Source of the DNA: an uncultured bacterium
GTDB lineage: Bacteria > DUMJ01
Direction of reading: 5' to 3'
Assembly: GCA_937958695.1 (NCBI GenBank)
Contig: CALGNK010000003.1
Coordinates: 32,457-96,456, forward strand
Length of the DNA: 64,000 bases
A program made the position numbers and the translations under genes. Below, one piece after another: positions 35,324-43,492 of the stretch. Each line of letters begins with the position of its first letter. The stretch's first letter is position 1. A model generated the notes under the pieces. It made no database searches, had not been told where the DNA came from, and worked only from the letters and a program-made list of their open reading frames with translations.

Positions 35324-36694
35324 ATGGCATTTTTTGATTTTGCTAAACGTTATGTTGGGGGATTGGTTATAGAAGAGGGATTAAACTATCTGGCCAAGAA
35401 CCCAGAAAAAAATATAGAAAAACTCATTAACTTAGCAAGAAGATTTGCAAAGGCAGAATGGCATCAGAAACAGCTAGAACATGTAGCAAATCTGTTACTC
35501 AATGATACTCCACAGAGGGAGTTCGCTATAAGACTATTAAAGAATACCCATCCAAACGTTAGGACAAAGATGTTTGTAGACTTCTTTGTCAATGCTGTAT
35601 TTTTAGGAGTCCCCAGACAAATAGAGATGAGCGAAAAACTTGGCGTTCATATCCCTTGGTTTATACTTATAGATCCAACAACTAGCTGTAATCTCAGATG
35701 TATCGGATGTTGGGCAGGTGAATACCAGCAACACTTCAGCTTGGGTAAAGACCTCATGGATAGGATAATAAAAGAGGCAAAAGAGTTAGGCATCTACTTT
35801 ATAACGGTATCCGGCGGAGAACCTTTTCTTAGCAAAGAATTTTTAGAAGTGGTAGAGAAGCATGATGACGTCTTATTCCATGTCTATACTAATGGAACAC
35901 TTATAGACGAGAAGATGGCAAAGAAGATTGTAGAACTTGGAAACATTGCACCTGCTATAAGTATAGAAGGCTTTGAAAAGGAGACAGATGAAAGACGAGG
36001 TAAAGGCGTCTATACTAAGGTAATGCGTGCAATGGATCTGCTAAGAGAGAATGGAGCAATATTTGGATTCTCTATCACTGCAACACGTAAAAACATAGAT
36101 GTTATCACAAGCGATGAATTTATAGACCATCTTATCGATAAAGGTGTTGCCTTTGGATGGGTATTTATGTATGTCCCCATAGGAAGAGATCCTGACTTTA
36201 GTCTCATGCTTACCCCCGAAGAAAGAGCTAAAGTAAGGAGTGCGGTGCATCATTGGAGAAATGATAAGCCTGTATTTGTTGCAGACTTCTGGAATGATGG
36301 TCCATATACTGGTGGATGTATAGCAGGTGGCAGAAACTACTTCCATATAAATGGTAAGGGTGACGTAGAACCATGTGCTTTTGTACACTTTTCAGTAGAT
36401 AATATAAGGGAGAAAAGTCTAATTGAGGTGCTAAAGTCTCCATTCTTTGCCGAATATCAGAAGAGGATACCATTTAGCGAAAACTTATTAAGACCTTGCC
36501 CTATAGTTGATAATCCTTGGGCTCTAAGGGAGATAGTAACTAAAGTAGGGGCTAAATCTACAGATGGAGGCTCTGAAGGATTACTTACACCAGAAATGGC
36601 AGAAAAACTTGATGACTATGCTAATAGGTGGAAAAACGTATCAGATAAGATATGGGAAGAGAATTACATAAAGAAAGAAGAAAAGGTGAGATAG
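35324..36694 (+). CDS. Radical SAM/SPASM-type protein of unknown substrate
   Basis: The radical SAM cysteine motif is CNLRCIGC within DPTTSCNLRCIGCWAGEY, with SGGEPFL as the SAM-binding GGE. A helical domain of about 110 residues precedes the barrel. The C-terminal part has TGGCIAGGRNYFHINGKGD, VEPCAF and RPCPIVDNP, cysteines consistent with a SPASM-like auxiliary cluster. The protein ends in a Lys/Glu-rich tail. Such proteins modify peptides, enzymes or small molecules; no precursor peptide is visible nearby. The next gene, one base away, is a cupin. Confidence 0.75.
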   Translation: MAFFDFAKRYVGGLVIEEGLNYLAKNPEKNIEKLINLARRFAKAEWHQKQLEHVANLLLNDTPQREFAIRLLKNTHPNVRTKMFVDFFVNAVFLGVPRQIEMSEKLGVHIPWFILIDPTTSCNLRCIGCWAGEYQQHFSLGKDLMDRIIKEAKELGIYFITVSGGEPFLSKEFLEVVEKHDDVLFHVYTNGTLIDEKMAKKIVELGNIAPAISIEGFEKETDERRGKGVYTKVMRAMDLLRENGAIFGFSITATRKNIDVITSDEFIDHLIDKGVAFGWVFMYVPIGRDPDFSLMLTPEERAKVRSAVHHWRNDKPVFVADFWNDGPYTGGCIAGGRNYFHINGKGDVEPCAFVHFSVDNIREKSLIEVLKSPFFAEYQKRIPFSENLLRPCPIVDNPWALREIVTKVGAKSTDGGSEGLLTPEMAEKLDDYANRWKNVSDKIWEENYIKKEEKVR

Positions 36695-36695
36695 T

Positions 36696-37028
36696 ATGGA
36701 ACGGGCGAAGGAATCTGAAAAGGGATTTAGACACGGAAACTGGGGCCCTAAGTATATAATGAGAGGGCCCCGTATTGAGTGGGGAGTACTTAAACTCATT
36801 CCTGGAAAAGAATTAGGGGCGCATTATCATAAAGAAGTTGAAGAGACATTTTATGTAATCTCAGGTAAGGCTCAAATGATAGTAGACGGGGAAAGGTTTG
36901 AAATCACAACAGGAGATGCTATAAGAGTCGAAGCTCCTGAGGAACACAATATCGTAAATCCATCAGAAGACTTCCTCGCTATATTTATTAAGTCTCCATA
37001 TCTTCCTGAAGATAAATATACTAAGTGA
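36696..37028 (+). CDS. Single-domain cupin
   Basis: 110 residues with both cupin motifs. Motif 1 is GAHYHKEVEETFYVISG (two His and Glu metal ligands) and motif 2 is GDAIRVEAPEEHNIVN (third His). It probably binds a metal and a small carboxylate or sugar. It completes the three-gene operon with the winged-helix protein and the radical SAM protein, so it may sense or convert the radical SAM product. Function inferred from position only. Confidence 0.75.
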   Translation: MERAKESEKGFRHGNWGPKYIMRGPRIEWGVLKLIPGKELGAHYHKEVEETFYVISGKAQMIVDGERFEITTGDAIRVEAPEEHNIVNPSEDFLAIFIKSPYLPEDKYTK

Positions 37029-37042
37029 TACCACTAGCGCCC

Positions 37043-38050
37043 CTACCCCTTAATTAGTAGTTTTCTATTTTTGAACACTAACGGAATTCCTAGTAGTATT
37101 ATTGAATAATATGTTACAATCCTATATATTGTGATCCCTAATAGGAGAGATTTAGGAGAAAAGGCACTAGCCTTAAAAAATGTATAGAAGACAGCCTCTA
37201 TGCCACCGCTAGCGCCTGGGGTAGGTATATAAGAGGCTAGAGAAGAGAGTAATATTTGTATGCTAAAAAACGACAAAAAGTTTATTTTTAGTCCTGTAAG
37301 GCCTACTATAGGTAAGAAAAGGAGATAGGAGTAGATTAGTATCAACACAAGCATCAAAGAAAAGTCTGTAAATATTATCTTTTTATTCTTCCATAATTCG
37401 TAGAAACTCAACTTTAGATTATCTATCCACATATATGCCCTTTCTTCCCATCTTCCTACGAAGTTTTCTAGCTTCTTTATCTTTTTAAGTTTTACTATAA
37501 TATACTTAAACAGATCTGGCTTTGCCATAGCTAGCCAGGTAAGAAACGTTGATAAAAGACTACTCGCAAAACCCAATATCAACATTGTCTTACCAATATT
37601 CCACTGTGGTAGATGAGGAAGGACAAATATAAGCGCATATATATCGATCCCCATTACAATCATTAGGTATTCAAAGGTCCTAAAAATGATAATATTTGTA
37701 GCATTTTCGCTTTTTACCCCCTTCTTCGTTAAGAAATATATCTGAAATGGCTGTCCACCCATAGAAGATGGAGTTATGGCAGAAAAGAAAGAGTATACAA
37801 TGCAGGCTTCTAAAGCATCTATATAACTTATATTCTCTTTTAAAGATGTAAGTAAAAGGCGAAGCTTAAAACCATCTATAAATATACAAATTGCATTTAC
37901 TGTCACTCCTACAATAATAAGCTCTAAGGCATCCTTTTCTAGAAGATTAGATAGAGAAACCTTTTCTTTAACTACAGAGTTAATAACCAAGATAACCGAT
38001 ATACTAGCCAAAAGAGCTACTACTATGTTTACAATAATCTTACGATTCAT
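37043..38050 (-). CDS. UPF0104/LPG-synthase-TM-like membrane protein
   Basis: Eight or nine membrane helices in 335 residues. Family marks are SAITPSSMGGQPFQIYFLTKKG and the late SYIPTPGASGGIEAVFYTFF (cores ITPSSMGGQP and PTPGASGGIE). This is the flippase-like domain of MprF/AglD without the catalytic domain, linked to lipid or polyprenyl-sugar transfer. The ATG at 38050 lies nine bases after a TATAAT and lacks a ribosome site, so the mRNA is likely leaderless. Divergent from acpS. Confidence 0.8.
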   Translation of the reverse strand: MNRKIIVNIVVALLASISVILVINSVVKEKVSLSNLLEKDALELIIVGVTVNAICIFIDGFKLRLLLTSLKENISYIDALEACIVYSFFSAITPSSMGGQPFQIYFLTKKGVKSENATNIIIFRTFEYLMIVMGIDIYALIFVLPHLPQWNIGKTMLILGFASSLLSTFLTWLAMAKPDLFKYIIVKLKKIKKLENFVGRWEERAYMWIDNLKLSFYELWKNKKIIFTDFSLMLVLILIYSYLLFLPIVGLTGLKINFLSFFSIQILLSSLASYIPTPGASGGIEAVFYTFFKASAFSPKSLLLGITIYRIVTYYSIILLGIPLVFKNRKLLIKG

Positions 38051-38059
38051 TAGAATTAT

Positions 38060-38089
38060 ATTATAACATCTAATCGATTGTAGTATAAT
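38060..38089. promoter_or_regulatory. Back-to-back -10 boxes for UPF0104 gene (-) and acpS (+)
   Basis: TATAAT on the - strand at 38060-38065, nine bases from the ATG at 38050; TATAAT on the + strand at 38084-38089, eleven bases from the ATG at 38101. Neither ATG has a Shine-Dalgarno, and neither -10 has a clear -35. Confidence 0.5.
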
Positions 38090-38100
38090 AATAGTTAATT

Positions 38101-38463
38101 ATGCTAGGTATTGATATTGTAAGTGTAGAAAGGATAGAAAAGATAATACAGAGAAAAGAGAGATTTCTAACTAAAATCTTCTCTGAAGAAGAAGTCCAAG
38201 AGATCAAGAATAGAAAAAATTTTTATGAAGCCTTAGCTGGCAAATTTGCCTGTAAGGAGGCAGTAATAAAGGCTCTAGGTGGCGGACTTTCCCCTAAAGA
38301 TATATCTGTTATGCATAAAAAAGACGGTTCCCCTTATGTCATACTGAGTAGTAGGGCTAAGAAAAAATTTGAAAGTTTTATGGTAAACAGTATAGCGGTT
38401 AGTATAAGTCATGATGGGGGATTTGCAATAGCGGTAGCTATACTGGTAAAGGAGGCAATATAG
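38101..38463 (+). CDS. acpS: Holo-[acyl-carrier-protein] synthase AcpS
   Basis: Transfers phosphopantetheine from CoA to ACP. It starts MLGIDIVSVERIE (metal Asp) and has GKFACKEAVIKALG (metal Glu), then AVSISHDGGFAIAVAI. Length of 120 is typical. First gene of a + strand run to anmK and beyond. Translation probably starts on a leaderless mRNA. Confidence 0.94.
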   Translation: MLGIDIVSVERIEKIIQRKERFLTKIFSEEEVQEIKNRKNFYEALAGKFACKEAVIKALGGGLSPKDISVMHKKDGSPYVILSSRAKKKFESFMVNSIAVSISHDGGFAIAVAILVKEAI

Positions 38464-38464
38464 G

Positions 38465-39646
38465 ATGCTAGAATATCTAAGAGGGAAAGAATCAAGAGTA
38501 ATAATTGGATTAATGTCTGGGACATCCGCTGATGGGGTTGATGCTAGTATAGTAAGGATAAGGGGACATGCCAAAGATTCTAAGATAGAGCTTATACATC
38601 ACTATCACTATGAATATCCCAAAGAGATAAAGGAACTTATTTATAGATTATTCGACATAGAGAAGACTAATATCCCTTTCTTATCTAGTATGAATTTCTT
38701 ATTAGGAGAGATCTTTGCAGATACAGCTATAGAAGCAATAAAAGAGTCTGGATTATCGCAAAACGATATAGACCTTATAGCTAGCCATGGGCAAACCGTT
38801 TTCCATTCTCCATATCCACAAAAATTGGGAGATTTTCAAACAAGGTCTACCCTTCAGATAGGGGAAGGATCAGTTATAGCAGAAAAAACAGGTATAACAA
38901 CAATATGTGACTTCCGAGTTAGAGATATGGCAGCTGGTGGACATGGTGCACCTCTAGTTCCATTTGCAGATTGGGTGCTATTCACTAGTGAAGAGTTTAC
39001 CAGAGGAGTGCTTAATATAGGAGGTATAGCAAATATTACCATTCTTCCAAAGGATGCTAATATAGATGATGTCTTGGCATTTGATACCGGACCTGGGAAT
39101 ATGGTTATAGATGAAGTTGTAAGAGAGATATCTAATGGTGAACTAAACTTTGACAAAGATGGAAGTATCGCTAGGAAAGGCAAGATCTCTAATAAATTGT
39201 TAGAGATATTACTATCACATCCATATTTCAGTCTTTCTCCTCCAAAATCAACTGGAAGAGAAATCTTCGGCAGATTATTTGCTATAAACCTCTATAAAAG
39301 AGGGAAATCTCTCGGACTTAGTGATGAGGACATAGTAGCTACTGCTACAGCTCTTACTGCAACTACTATAGCCAATTCTATTAAACAATTTGGAATAGAA
39401 GAGTTAATAATAGGCGGTGGAGGGGTTTATAACAGTTATCTAATAGAACTGATAAAAAATTTACTACCAGGTATAAAGATAAAAACCCATGAGGATTTTG
39501 GAATCCCAAATCAGGCTAAAGAGGCTTTGGCATTTGCCATACTTGCAAACGAGGTGGTTTTTGGTTCTCCTAATAATGTCCCTAGCGCTACTGGAGCTAA
39601 GAAAAAAGTAATACTAGGTAAAATCATACCAGGAGGTAGATTATGA
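38465..39646 (+). CDS. anmK: Anhydro-N-acetylmuramic acid kinase
   Basis: Recycles cell-wall 1,6-anhydro-MurNAc to MurNAc-6-phosphate. An ASKHA-fold kinase starting GLMSGTSADGVDAS, with DTGPGNMVIDE and GGGGVYNSYLIE. Length of 393 is normal. Lies one base after acpS and overlaps the next gene by four bases. No murQ is in the window. Confidence 0.93.
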   Translation: MLEYLRGKESRVIIGLMSGTSADGVDASIVRIRGHAKDSKIELIHHYHYEYPKEIKELIYRLFDIEKTNIPFLSSMNFLLGEIFADTAIEAIKESGLSQNDIDLIASHGQTVFHSPYPQKLGDFQTRSTLQIGEGSVIAEKTGITTICDFRVRDMAAGGHGAPLVPFADWVLFTSEEFTRGVLNIGGIANITILPKDANIDDVLAFDTGPGNMVIDEVVREISNGELNFDKDGSIARKGKISNKLLEILLSHPYFSLSPPKSTGREIFGRLFAINLYKRGKSLGLSDEDIVATATALTATTIANSIKQFGIEELIIGGGGVYNSYLIELIKNLLPGIKIKTHEDFGIPNQAKEALAFAILANEVVFGSPNNVPSATGAKKKVILGKIIPGGRL

Positions 39647-40194
39647 CCCACACGATATTAATAGCTGGTTATGGAGGACAAGGCATCCTATTTCTAGGGC
39701 AGTTCTTTGCCTATCTTGGGATGTTTAATAATATGCATGTAACCTGGGTTCCATCTTATGGCCCAGAGATGAGAGGAGGTTCGGCAAACTGTTCTGTTGT
39801 TATCTCCTCAGAAGATATAAAATTTCCTATAGTAAAAAATCCCGAGACAGTTATAATTATGAATGAACCTTCTTATAAGAGATTCAAGGATAAGTTTTCT
39901 CCAAGATATAAGATAATAAATACATCTCTAGTCAGTCCAGAGTTTGATAATAGCACAGTAGGAATCCCTGCATCTAAGATAGCAGAAAACTTAGGCAATG
40001 TAAGAACAACCAATATGGTAATGGCGGGATGTTACGTAGAAATTATAAAGGACCTTGATACTTCCAAAGTTGAAGAGATACTTAAGAATCTCTTAAGAGA
40101 AAAGGAACATCTATTAGACATAAACCTCAAGGCATTTGAGGCAGGAAGAAGATATATTGGAGGTAAGGAATGGAAAGAATTACAGAAAGGTTAA
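39643..40194 (+). CDS. 2-oxoacid:acceptor oxidoreductase gamma subunit (orphan)
   Basis: 183 residues of the PorG/VorC/KorC family: IAGYGGQGILFLGQ at the start, WVPSYGPEMRGGSANCSVV, and NTSLV with TTNMVMAGCYVE. In complete enzymes this subunit joins alpha and beta subunits that bind thiamine diphosphate and ferredoxin-type clusters. None of these is adjacent: anmK is upstream and a peptidase overlaps by 25 bases downstream. The partner genes must be elsewhere or the gene is repurposed. Confidence 0.85.
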   Translation: MTHTILIAGYGGQGILFLGQFFAYLGMFNNMHVTWVPSYGPEMRGGSANCSVVISSEDIKFPIVKNPETVIIMNEPSYKRFKDKFSPRYKIINTSLVSPEFDNSTVGIPASKIAENLGNVRTTNMVMAGCYVEIIKDLDTSKVEEILKNLLREKEHLLDINLKAFEAGRRYIGGKEWKELQKG

Positions 40195-41228
40195 TATCTC
40201 TTTTGAAGGTTTCAAGTCCAGCAGGAAAAGAACAAGAGGTAGCTAGGATTATAAGGGAATGGGTGGAAGGTTGGGGATACTCAGTTATCGAAGATGATAT
40301 AGGCAATATGTTTATAACCTCTGATAAGACACCTAAACTGTTCCTAAATGCACATATGGATACGGTAGTCCCTTGCGATAATGTAAATCCAATTATAGAA
40401 GGAGATATCATAAGATCTGATGGGAAAACAATTCTTGGTGCAGATGACAAAGTTGGAATAGCTGTAATCTTAGAGCTTTTAGAGAACCACAAAGATAATC
40501 CATTGCCTATTCAAGTAATATTCACTGTGCAAGAAGAGATTGGACTTGTAGGAGCAAAAGCAATAAAGAGAGATATGATAAAAGCTCCGTATGGTTTTAC
40601 ACTAGATGCAGGTGGTCCTGTTGGTAATGTAATTATAGGGGCTCCTTCACAATTTACATGGACATACAAGATCTACGGGGTAGCAGCTCATGCAGGAGCT
40701 TATCCGGAAAAAGGAGTAAACGCTATACTTCTAGCCTCTAAACTAATAACACATCTTCCCATCGGGAGGATAAACGATATGACTACTGGAAACGTAGGGG
40801 TAATCTCAGGTGGAAGGGCTACAAATATAATCCCTGACGAGGTGGAACTGAGAGGAGAGTATAGGAGTAGGGATGAAGGGTATCTGTATGCTCTGTTGAA
40901 CAATCTTGAGAAGGCATCTAGCATCGTAGAAGAGGGTGGAGGAAAGACAAGATTAGAGTATAGGAAAGAATATACACGTTTTGACCTAAAGGATAGCGAG
41001 TTTTTAAAAAAGGTCATAGACATTATGAAAAGCAATGGTTTCAATCCAAATACTATATATATGGGAGGAGGAAGCGATGCAAATATCTTTAATGAACAAG
41101 GTATACCAACACTACTCTTAGGGATAAGTGGTAGTGAAGCCCATTCCACAAGAGAGTATGCAAGGATAAGCGAGATAAAAGAAGGATACAGATTAATAGA
41201 AACGGTAGTAAAGAGATTAACTGAATAG
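40170..41228 (+). CDS. PepT-like M20-family peptidase
   Basis: Two-zinc peptidase of the peptidase T-like group. H62 and D64 lie in LNAHMDTV, D92 in GADDKVG, E122-E123 in VQEEIG, an Asp in TLDAGG and a late His in SEAHSTREY. The dimerisation domain begins at YGVAAHAGAYPEKGVNA. Length of 352. It starts within the end of the gamma-subunit gene and is followed by GGAGGAGG for the VOC gene. Likely a cytosolic tripeptidase or similar aminopeptidase. Confidence 0.87.
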   Translation: MERITERLISLLKVSSPAGKEQEVARIIREWVEGWGYSVIEDDIGNMFITSDKTPKLFLNAHMDTVVPCDNVNPIIEGDIIRSDGKTILGADDKVGIAVILELLENHKDNPLPIQVIFTVQEEIGLVGAKAIKRDMIKAPYGFTLDAGGPVGNVIIGAPSQFTWTYKIYGVAAHAGAYPEKGVNAILLASKLITHLPIGRINDMTTGNVGVISGGRATNIIPDEVELRGEYRSRDEGYLYALLNNLEKASSIVEEGGGKTRLEYRKEYTRFDLKDSEFLKKVIDIMKSNGFNPNTIYMGGGSDANIFNEQGIPTLLLGISGSEAHSTREYARISEIKEGYRLIETVVKRLTE

Positions 41229-41240
41229 GAGGAGGTAAAA

Positions 41241-41645
41241 ATGATTACAGGTATAGGACATGTAGCATATAGGGTCTCAAATCTAGAGGAATCACTAAAG
41301 TTCTATTGTGATATATTGGGATTCAAAGAGGCGTTCAGACTATACAATGACCAAGGAGAGCTCTGGATAGTTTATCTAAAGATAAGCGAAAATAACTTTA
41401 TAGAATTATTCCCTTACAAAGGAGAACTAGAAAAGGGTTATAATAACAGAAGTTTTCAACATCTATGCCTTTTAGTAGACGACATAGATAAAACCTTAGA
41501 TGATCTTTCGAAAAGAGGTTTAATAATTAATGGTAAGCCAAATAAGGGCAAGGATGGAAATTACCAATACTGGCTGACTGATCCTGATGGAAATAGGATT
41601 GAGCTTATGCAGATTATGCCTGATTCCTTACAGGCAAAGTCTTAA
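41241..41645 (+). CDS. VOC/glyoxalase-family protein
   Basis: 134 residues folding as two beta-alpha-beta-beta-beta units. Possible metal ligands are H7 (GIGHVAYRV), a Glu in NNFIELFPY, the His in SFQHLCLLVDD and a Glu in RIELMQ, the pattern of metal-dependent glyoxalase I/epimerase-like proteins. Strong ribosome site GGAGGAGG. It sits before a pectin-fragment lyase-like gene, so an isomerase role in sugar catabolism is possible but not shown. Confidence 0.75.
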   Translation: MITGIGHVAYRVSNLEESLKFYCDILGFKEAFRLYNDQGELWIVYLKISENNFIELFPYKGELEKGYNNRSFQHLCLLVDDIDKTLDDLSKRGLIINGKPNKGKDGNYQYWLTDPDGNRIELMQIMPDSLQAKS

Positions 41646-41662
41646 AGGAAGAGGTATCTTAA

Positions 41663-42799
41663 ATGAGGGGTAAAACATCTCATATAGAGTTCGTAAAAGA
41701 GAAAGACAGAGACACAGGAGTTATAGTCACAAGACTTACGGATGGTATTGGTAATAGTATACATCCTTACTTCACGCAGACACTTGTATCAGAAGACTCT
41801 AAGATCTTACTTATAGAGTCTACAAGGTCAGGTAGATGGCAGTTATTTAGCCTTGAAATAGACACTGGTGTCTTGGTTCAACTCACAGACGACTTTAATA
41901 TCTTTCCACACAGATCTTGCCTAGATCCAAAGAGACTTATTGCATACTATTGGGACGGAAGAATACTTAAATCTGTTGAACTACAGACATTAAAGACAGA
42001 AGAAATATATGTAGCTCCATTCGGATTCCATACAGGAATACTCTCTCTTTCAGGAGACGGAAGATACTTAACTTTTGTCTATTCAGAAGACCTAGAGATG
42101 AGTACTGGGACAGGGGCTCAGTATTCTCAGATGTTAGAACATCTCTATAGAAGACCATCAAGTGTGATAATGAGGATAGATTTAGTAGATGAGAGGATAG
42201 AAGCGGTGTGGGGAGAAAGAGAATGGATAAGCCATGTAAACATAAGTCCAATAGACCCAAATATAATACTCTTCTGCCACGAAGGACCTTGGCATCTGGT
42301 TCAGAGGATGTGGATAGTAAGGGCTGATACACATGAGATATACCCAATCCTAGAGCAGAAAAGATATCTAGAGAGGGCTGGTCATGAATACTTCACCAAG
42401 AGTGGAAAGGTAGTTACCCAGTACAGTGTTAGAGAGACACCAAAATCTACAGAATGGACATTTTTTGATGTCATATTAGATACCGATGGAAATATCTTGG
42501 GTAAATACAGATATCCTGGTCCCTCACCAACACATATACAGACGAATCCAACGGAAGACCTATTTGTTGGAGACGGAGCTTTTCCTACACCTGAATTCAA
42601 AGACGGGAGAAATTACATAGGACTGATAAGACATAAAGAAGATATATGCGAGGTAACTCCACTCTGTCATCATGATTCTTCTTGGCTAACCCAAGAATCC
42701 CATCCACATCCAATATTTACACCTGATGGTAAGAATATAATATTTACCTCTGATAGGGAGGGTGTCTGTAACGTATATCTGGTTCCGGTTATAACCTAA
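41663..42799 (+). CDS. Oligogalacturonate lyase-like beta-propeller (PL22 type)
   Basis: 378-residue seven-bladed beta-propeller related to oligogalacturonide lyases, which split unsaturated or saturated digalacturonate in the cytosol. Family-like segments are WISHVNISPIDPNIILFCHEGPWH (core HVNISP and FCHEGPWHLVQRMW), GHEYFTKSG and THIQTNP, with several His that bind Mn in characterised members. No signal peptide. Together with the importer genes downstream it suggests use of plant cell-wall fragments; the true substrate may differ. Confidence 0.78.
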   Translation: MRGKTSHIEFVKEKDRDTGVIVTRLTDGIGNSIHPYFTQTLVSEDSKILLIESTRSGRWQLFSLEIDTGVLVQLTDDFNIFPHRSCLDPKRLIAYYWDGRILKSVELQTLKTEEIYVAPFGFHTGILSLSGDGRYLTFVYSEDLEMSTGTGAQYSQMLEHLYRRPSSVIMRIDLVDERIEAVWGEREWISHVNISPIDPNIILFCHEGPWHLVQRMWIVRADTHEIYPILEQKRYLERAGHEYFTKSGKVVTQYSVRETPKSTEWTFFDVILDTDGNILGKYRYPGPSPTHIQTNPTEDLFVGDGAFPTPEFKDGRNYIGLIRHKEDICEVTPLCHHDSSWLTQESHPHPIFTPDGKNIIFTSDREGVCNVYLVPVIT

Positions 42800-42801
42800 A
42801 T

Positions 42802-42867
42802 TCTTAAAAAGAATTTAATAATCTCTTAACTCTTTCTTAACATAATCTTATATTTATCTTAACATAC
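42802..42867. repeat. Array of six 11-bp TCTTAA boxes
   Basis: Units begin at 42802, 42813, 42824, 42835, 42846 and 42857, exactly 11 bp apart. TTAA stands at 42804, 42815, 42826, 42837 and 42859; the fifth unit has TTAT at 42848. Four units read TCTTAAC or TCTTAAA. The array lies between two convergent genes. Helically phased direct repeats of this type resemble PhoP/OmpR-class boxes (TTAACA every 11 bp in Bacillus); the binder is unknown. Confidence 0.7.
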
Positions 42868-42984
42868 TAGTTTTAATCTATATATAGATTTAAAGATTAA
42901 GATTTTTATAACTTAGCAGTCTAGTTATCTCTTAAACCTCCTCTTCATATATTTGGGCTAGGGGATCCTAGCCCAAAAATTTTT
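42868..42984 (+). ncRNA. Possible small RNA after the 11-bp array
   Basis: A TATATA at 42879-42884 could be a -10 box about 20 bp after the last TCTTAAC box. A transcript starting near 42890 would be about 95 nt and end in the strong terminator at 42952-42984. It contains CCTCCTCTTC (42937-42946), complementary to a Shine-Dalgarno sequence. The alternative is that this is only the 3' tail and terminator of the preceding lyase mRNA. Confidence 0.3.
42952..42984 (+). terminator. Rho-independent terminator
   Basis: A perfect 11-bp stem (TTTGGGCTAGG at 42952-42962, CCTAGCCCAAA at 42967-42977) with a four-base loop, followed by AATTTTT. It ends + strand transcription. On the - strand there is no U run after the stem, so hpt transcripts may not stop here. 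Confidence 0.85.
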
Positions 42985-43492
42985 ATTCCTCCAAGACAAC
43001 TATATCTAGTAGATTTCTATATCTCTCTTTATAATCTAGTCCATAACCTACTACAAACACATCGGGAATTTCAAATCCTCTATAATCTACAGGGATATCT
43101 ACTATACGTCTACTAGGACAATCTAAAAGTGTACAGACTTTTAGGGACATAGGGTTCCTTGCCCTTAGATTCCTCAAGAGATATCCAAGGGTAAGGCCAG
43201 TATCTACTATATCCTCAACAACGATAACATCCTTTTGATGTATGTCTACATCCAAATCCTTTGTAATCCTTACCACCCCAGAAGAACTTCCACTGTACTT
43301 AGATATAGCCATAAAGTCTATAATAAACGGTATACTAAGATATCGGGTTAGATCAATGGCAAAATATACAGCACCCTTTAAGATACATATCAAGATTGGT
43401 TCTCTCTCTGAATAATCTCTAGAAATCTCTCTACCAAGTTCTTCTATCCTTTTTTTAATCTCTTCTCTAGGAATCAACAGTCTCTCTTTCAT
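42983..43492 (-). CDS. hpt: Hypoxanthine phosphoribosyltransferase
   Basis: Purine salvage enzyme making IMP/GMP. The PRPP loop VIVVEDIVDTGLTLGYLL is clear, with CILKGAVYFAIDL and SKYSGSSSGVV and the C-terminal DVFVVGYGLDY that binds the base. Length of 169 is usual. Start overlaps the upstream kinase fusion gene by four bases, so the two are co-translated. The nucleoside importer at 14-19 kb could feed this pathway. Confidence 0.93.
   Translation of the reverse strand: MKERLLIPREEIKKRIEELGREISRDYSEREPILICILKGAVYFAIDLTRYLSIPFIIDFMAISKYSGSSSGVVRITKDLDVDIHQKDVIVVEDIVDTGLTLGYLLRNLRARNPMSLKVCTLLDCPSRRIVDIPVDYRGFEIPDVFVVGYGLDYKERYRNLLDIVVLEE

Noticed and set aside
37028-37043. Terminator between the convergent cupin and UPF0104 genes
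   Set aside because: The 14-bp gap and the flanks show no stem with a T run.
42875-42890. AATCTATATATAGATT palindrome as a transcription factor site
   Set aside because: It is simple alternating A/T sequence next to the candidate -10. I could not separate an operator from low-complexity DNA.
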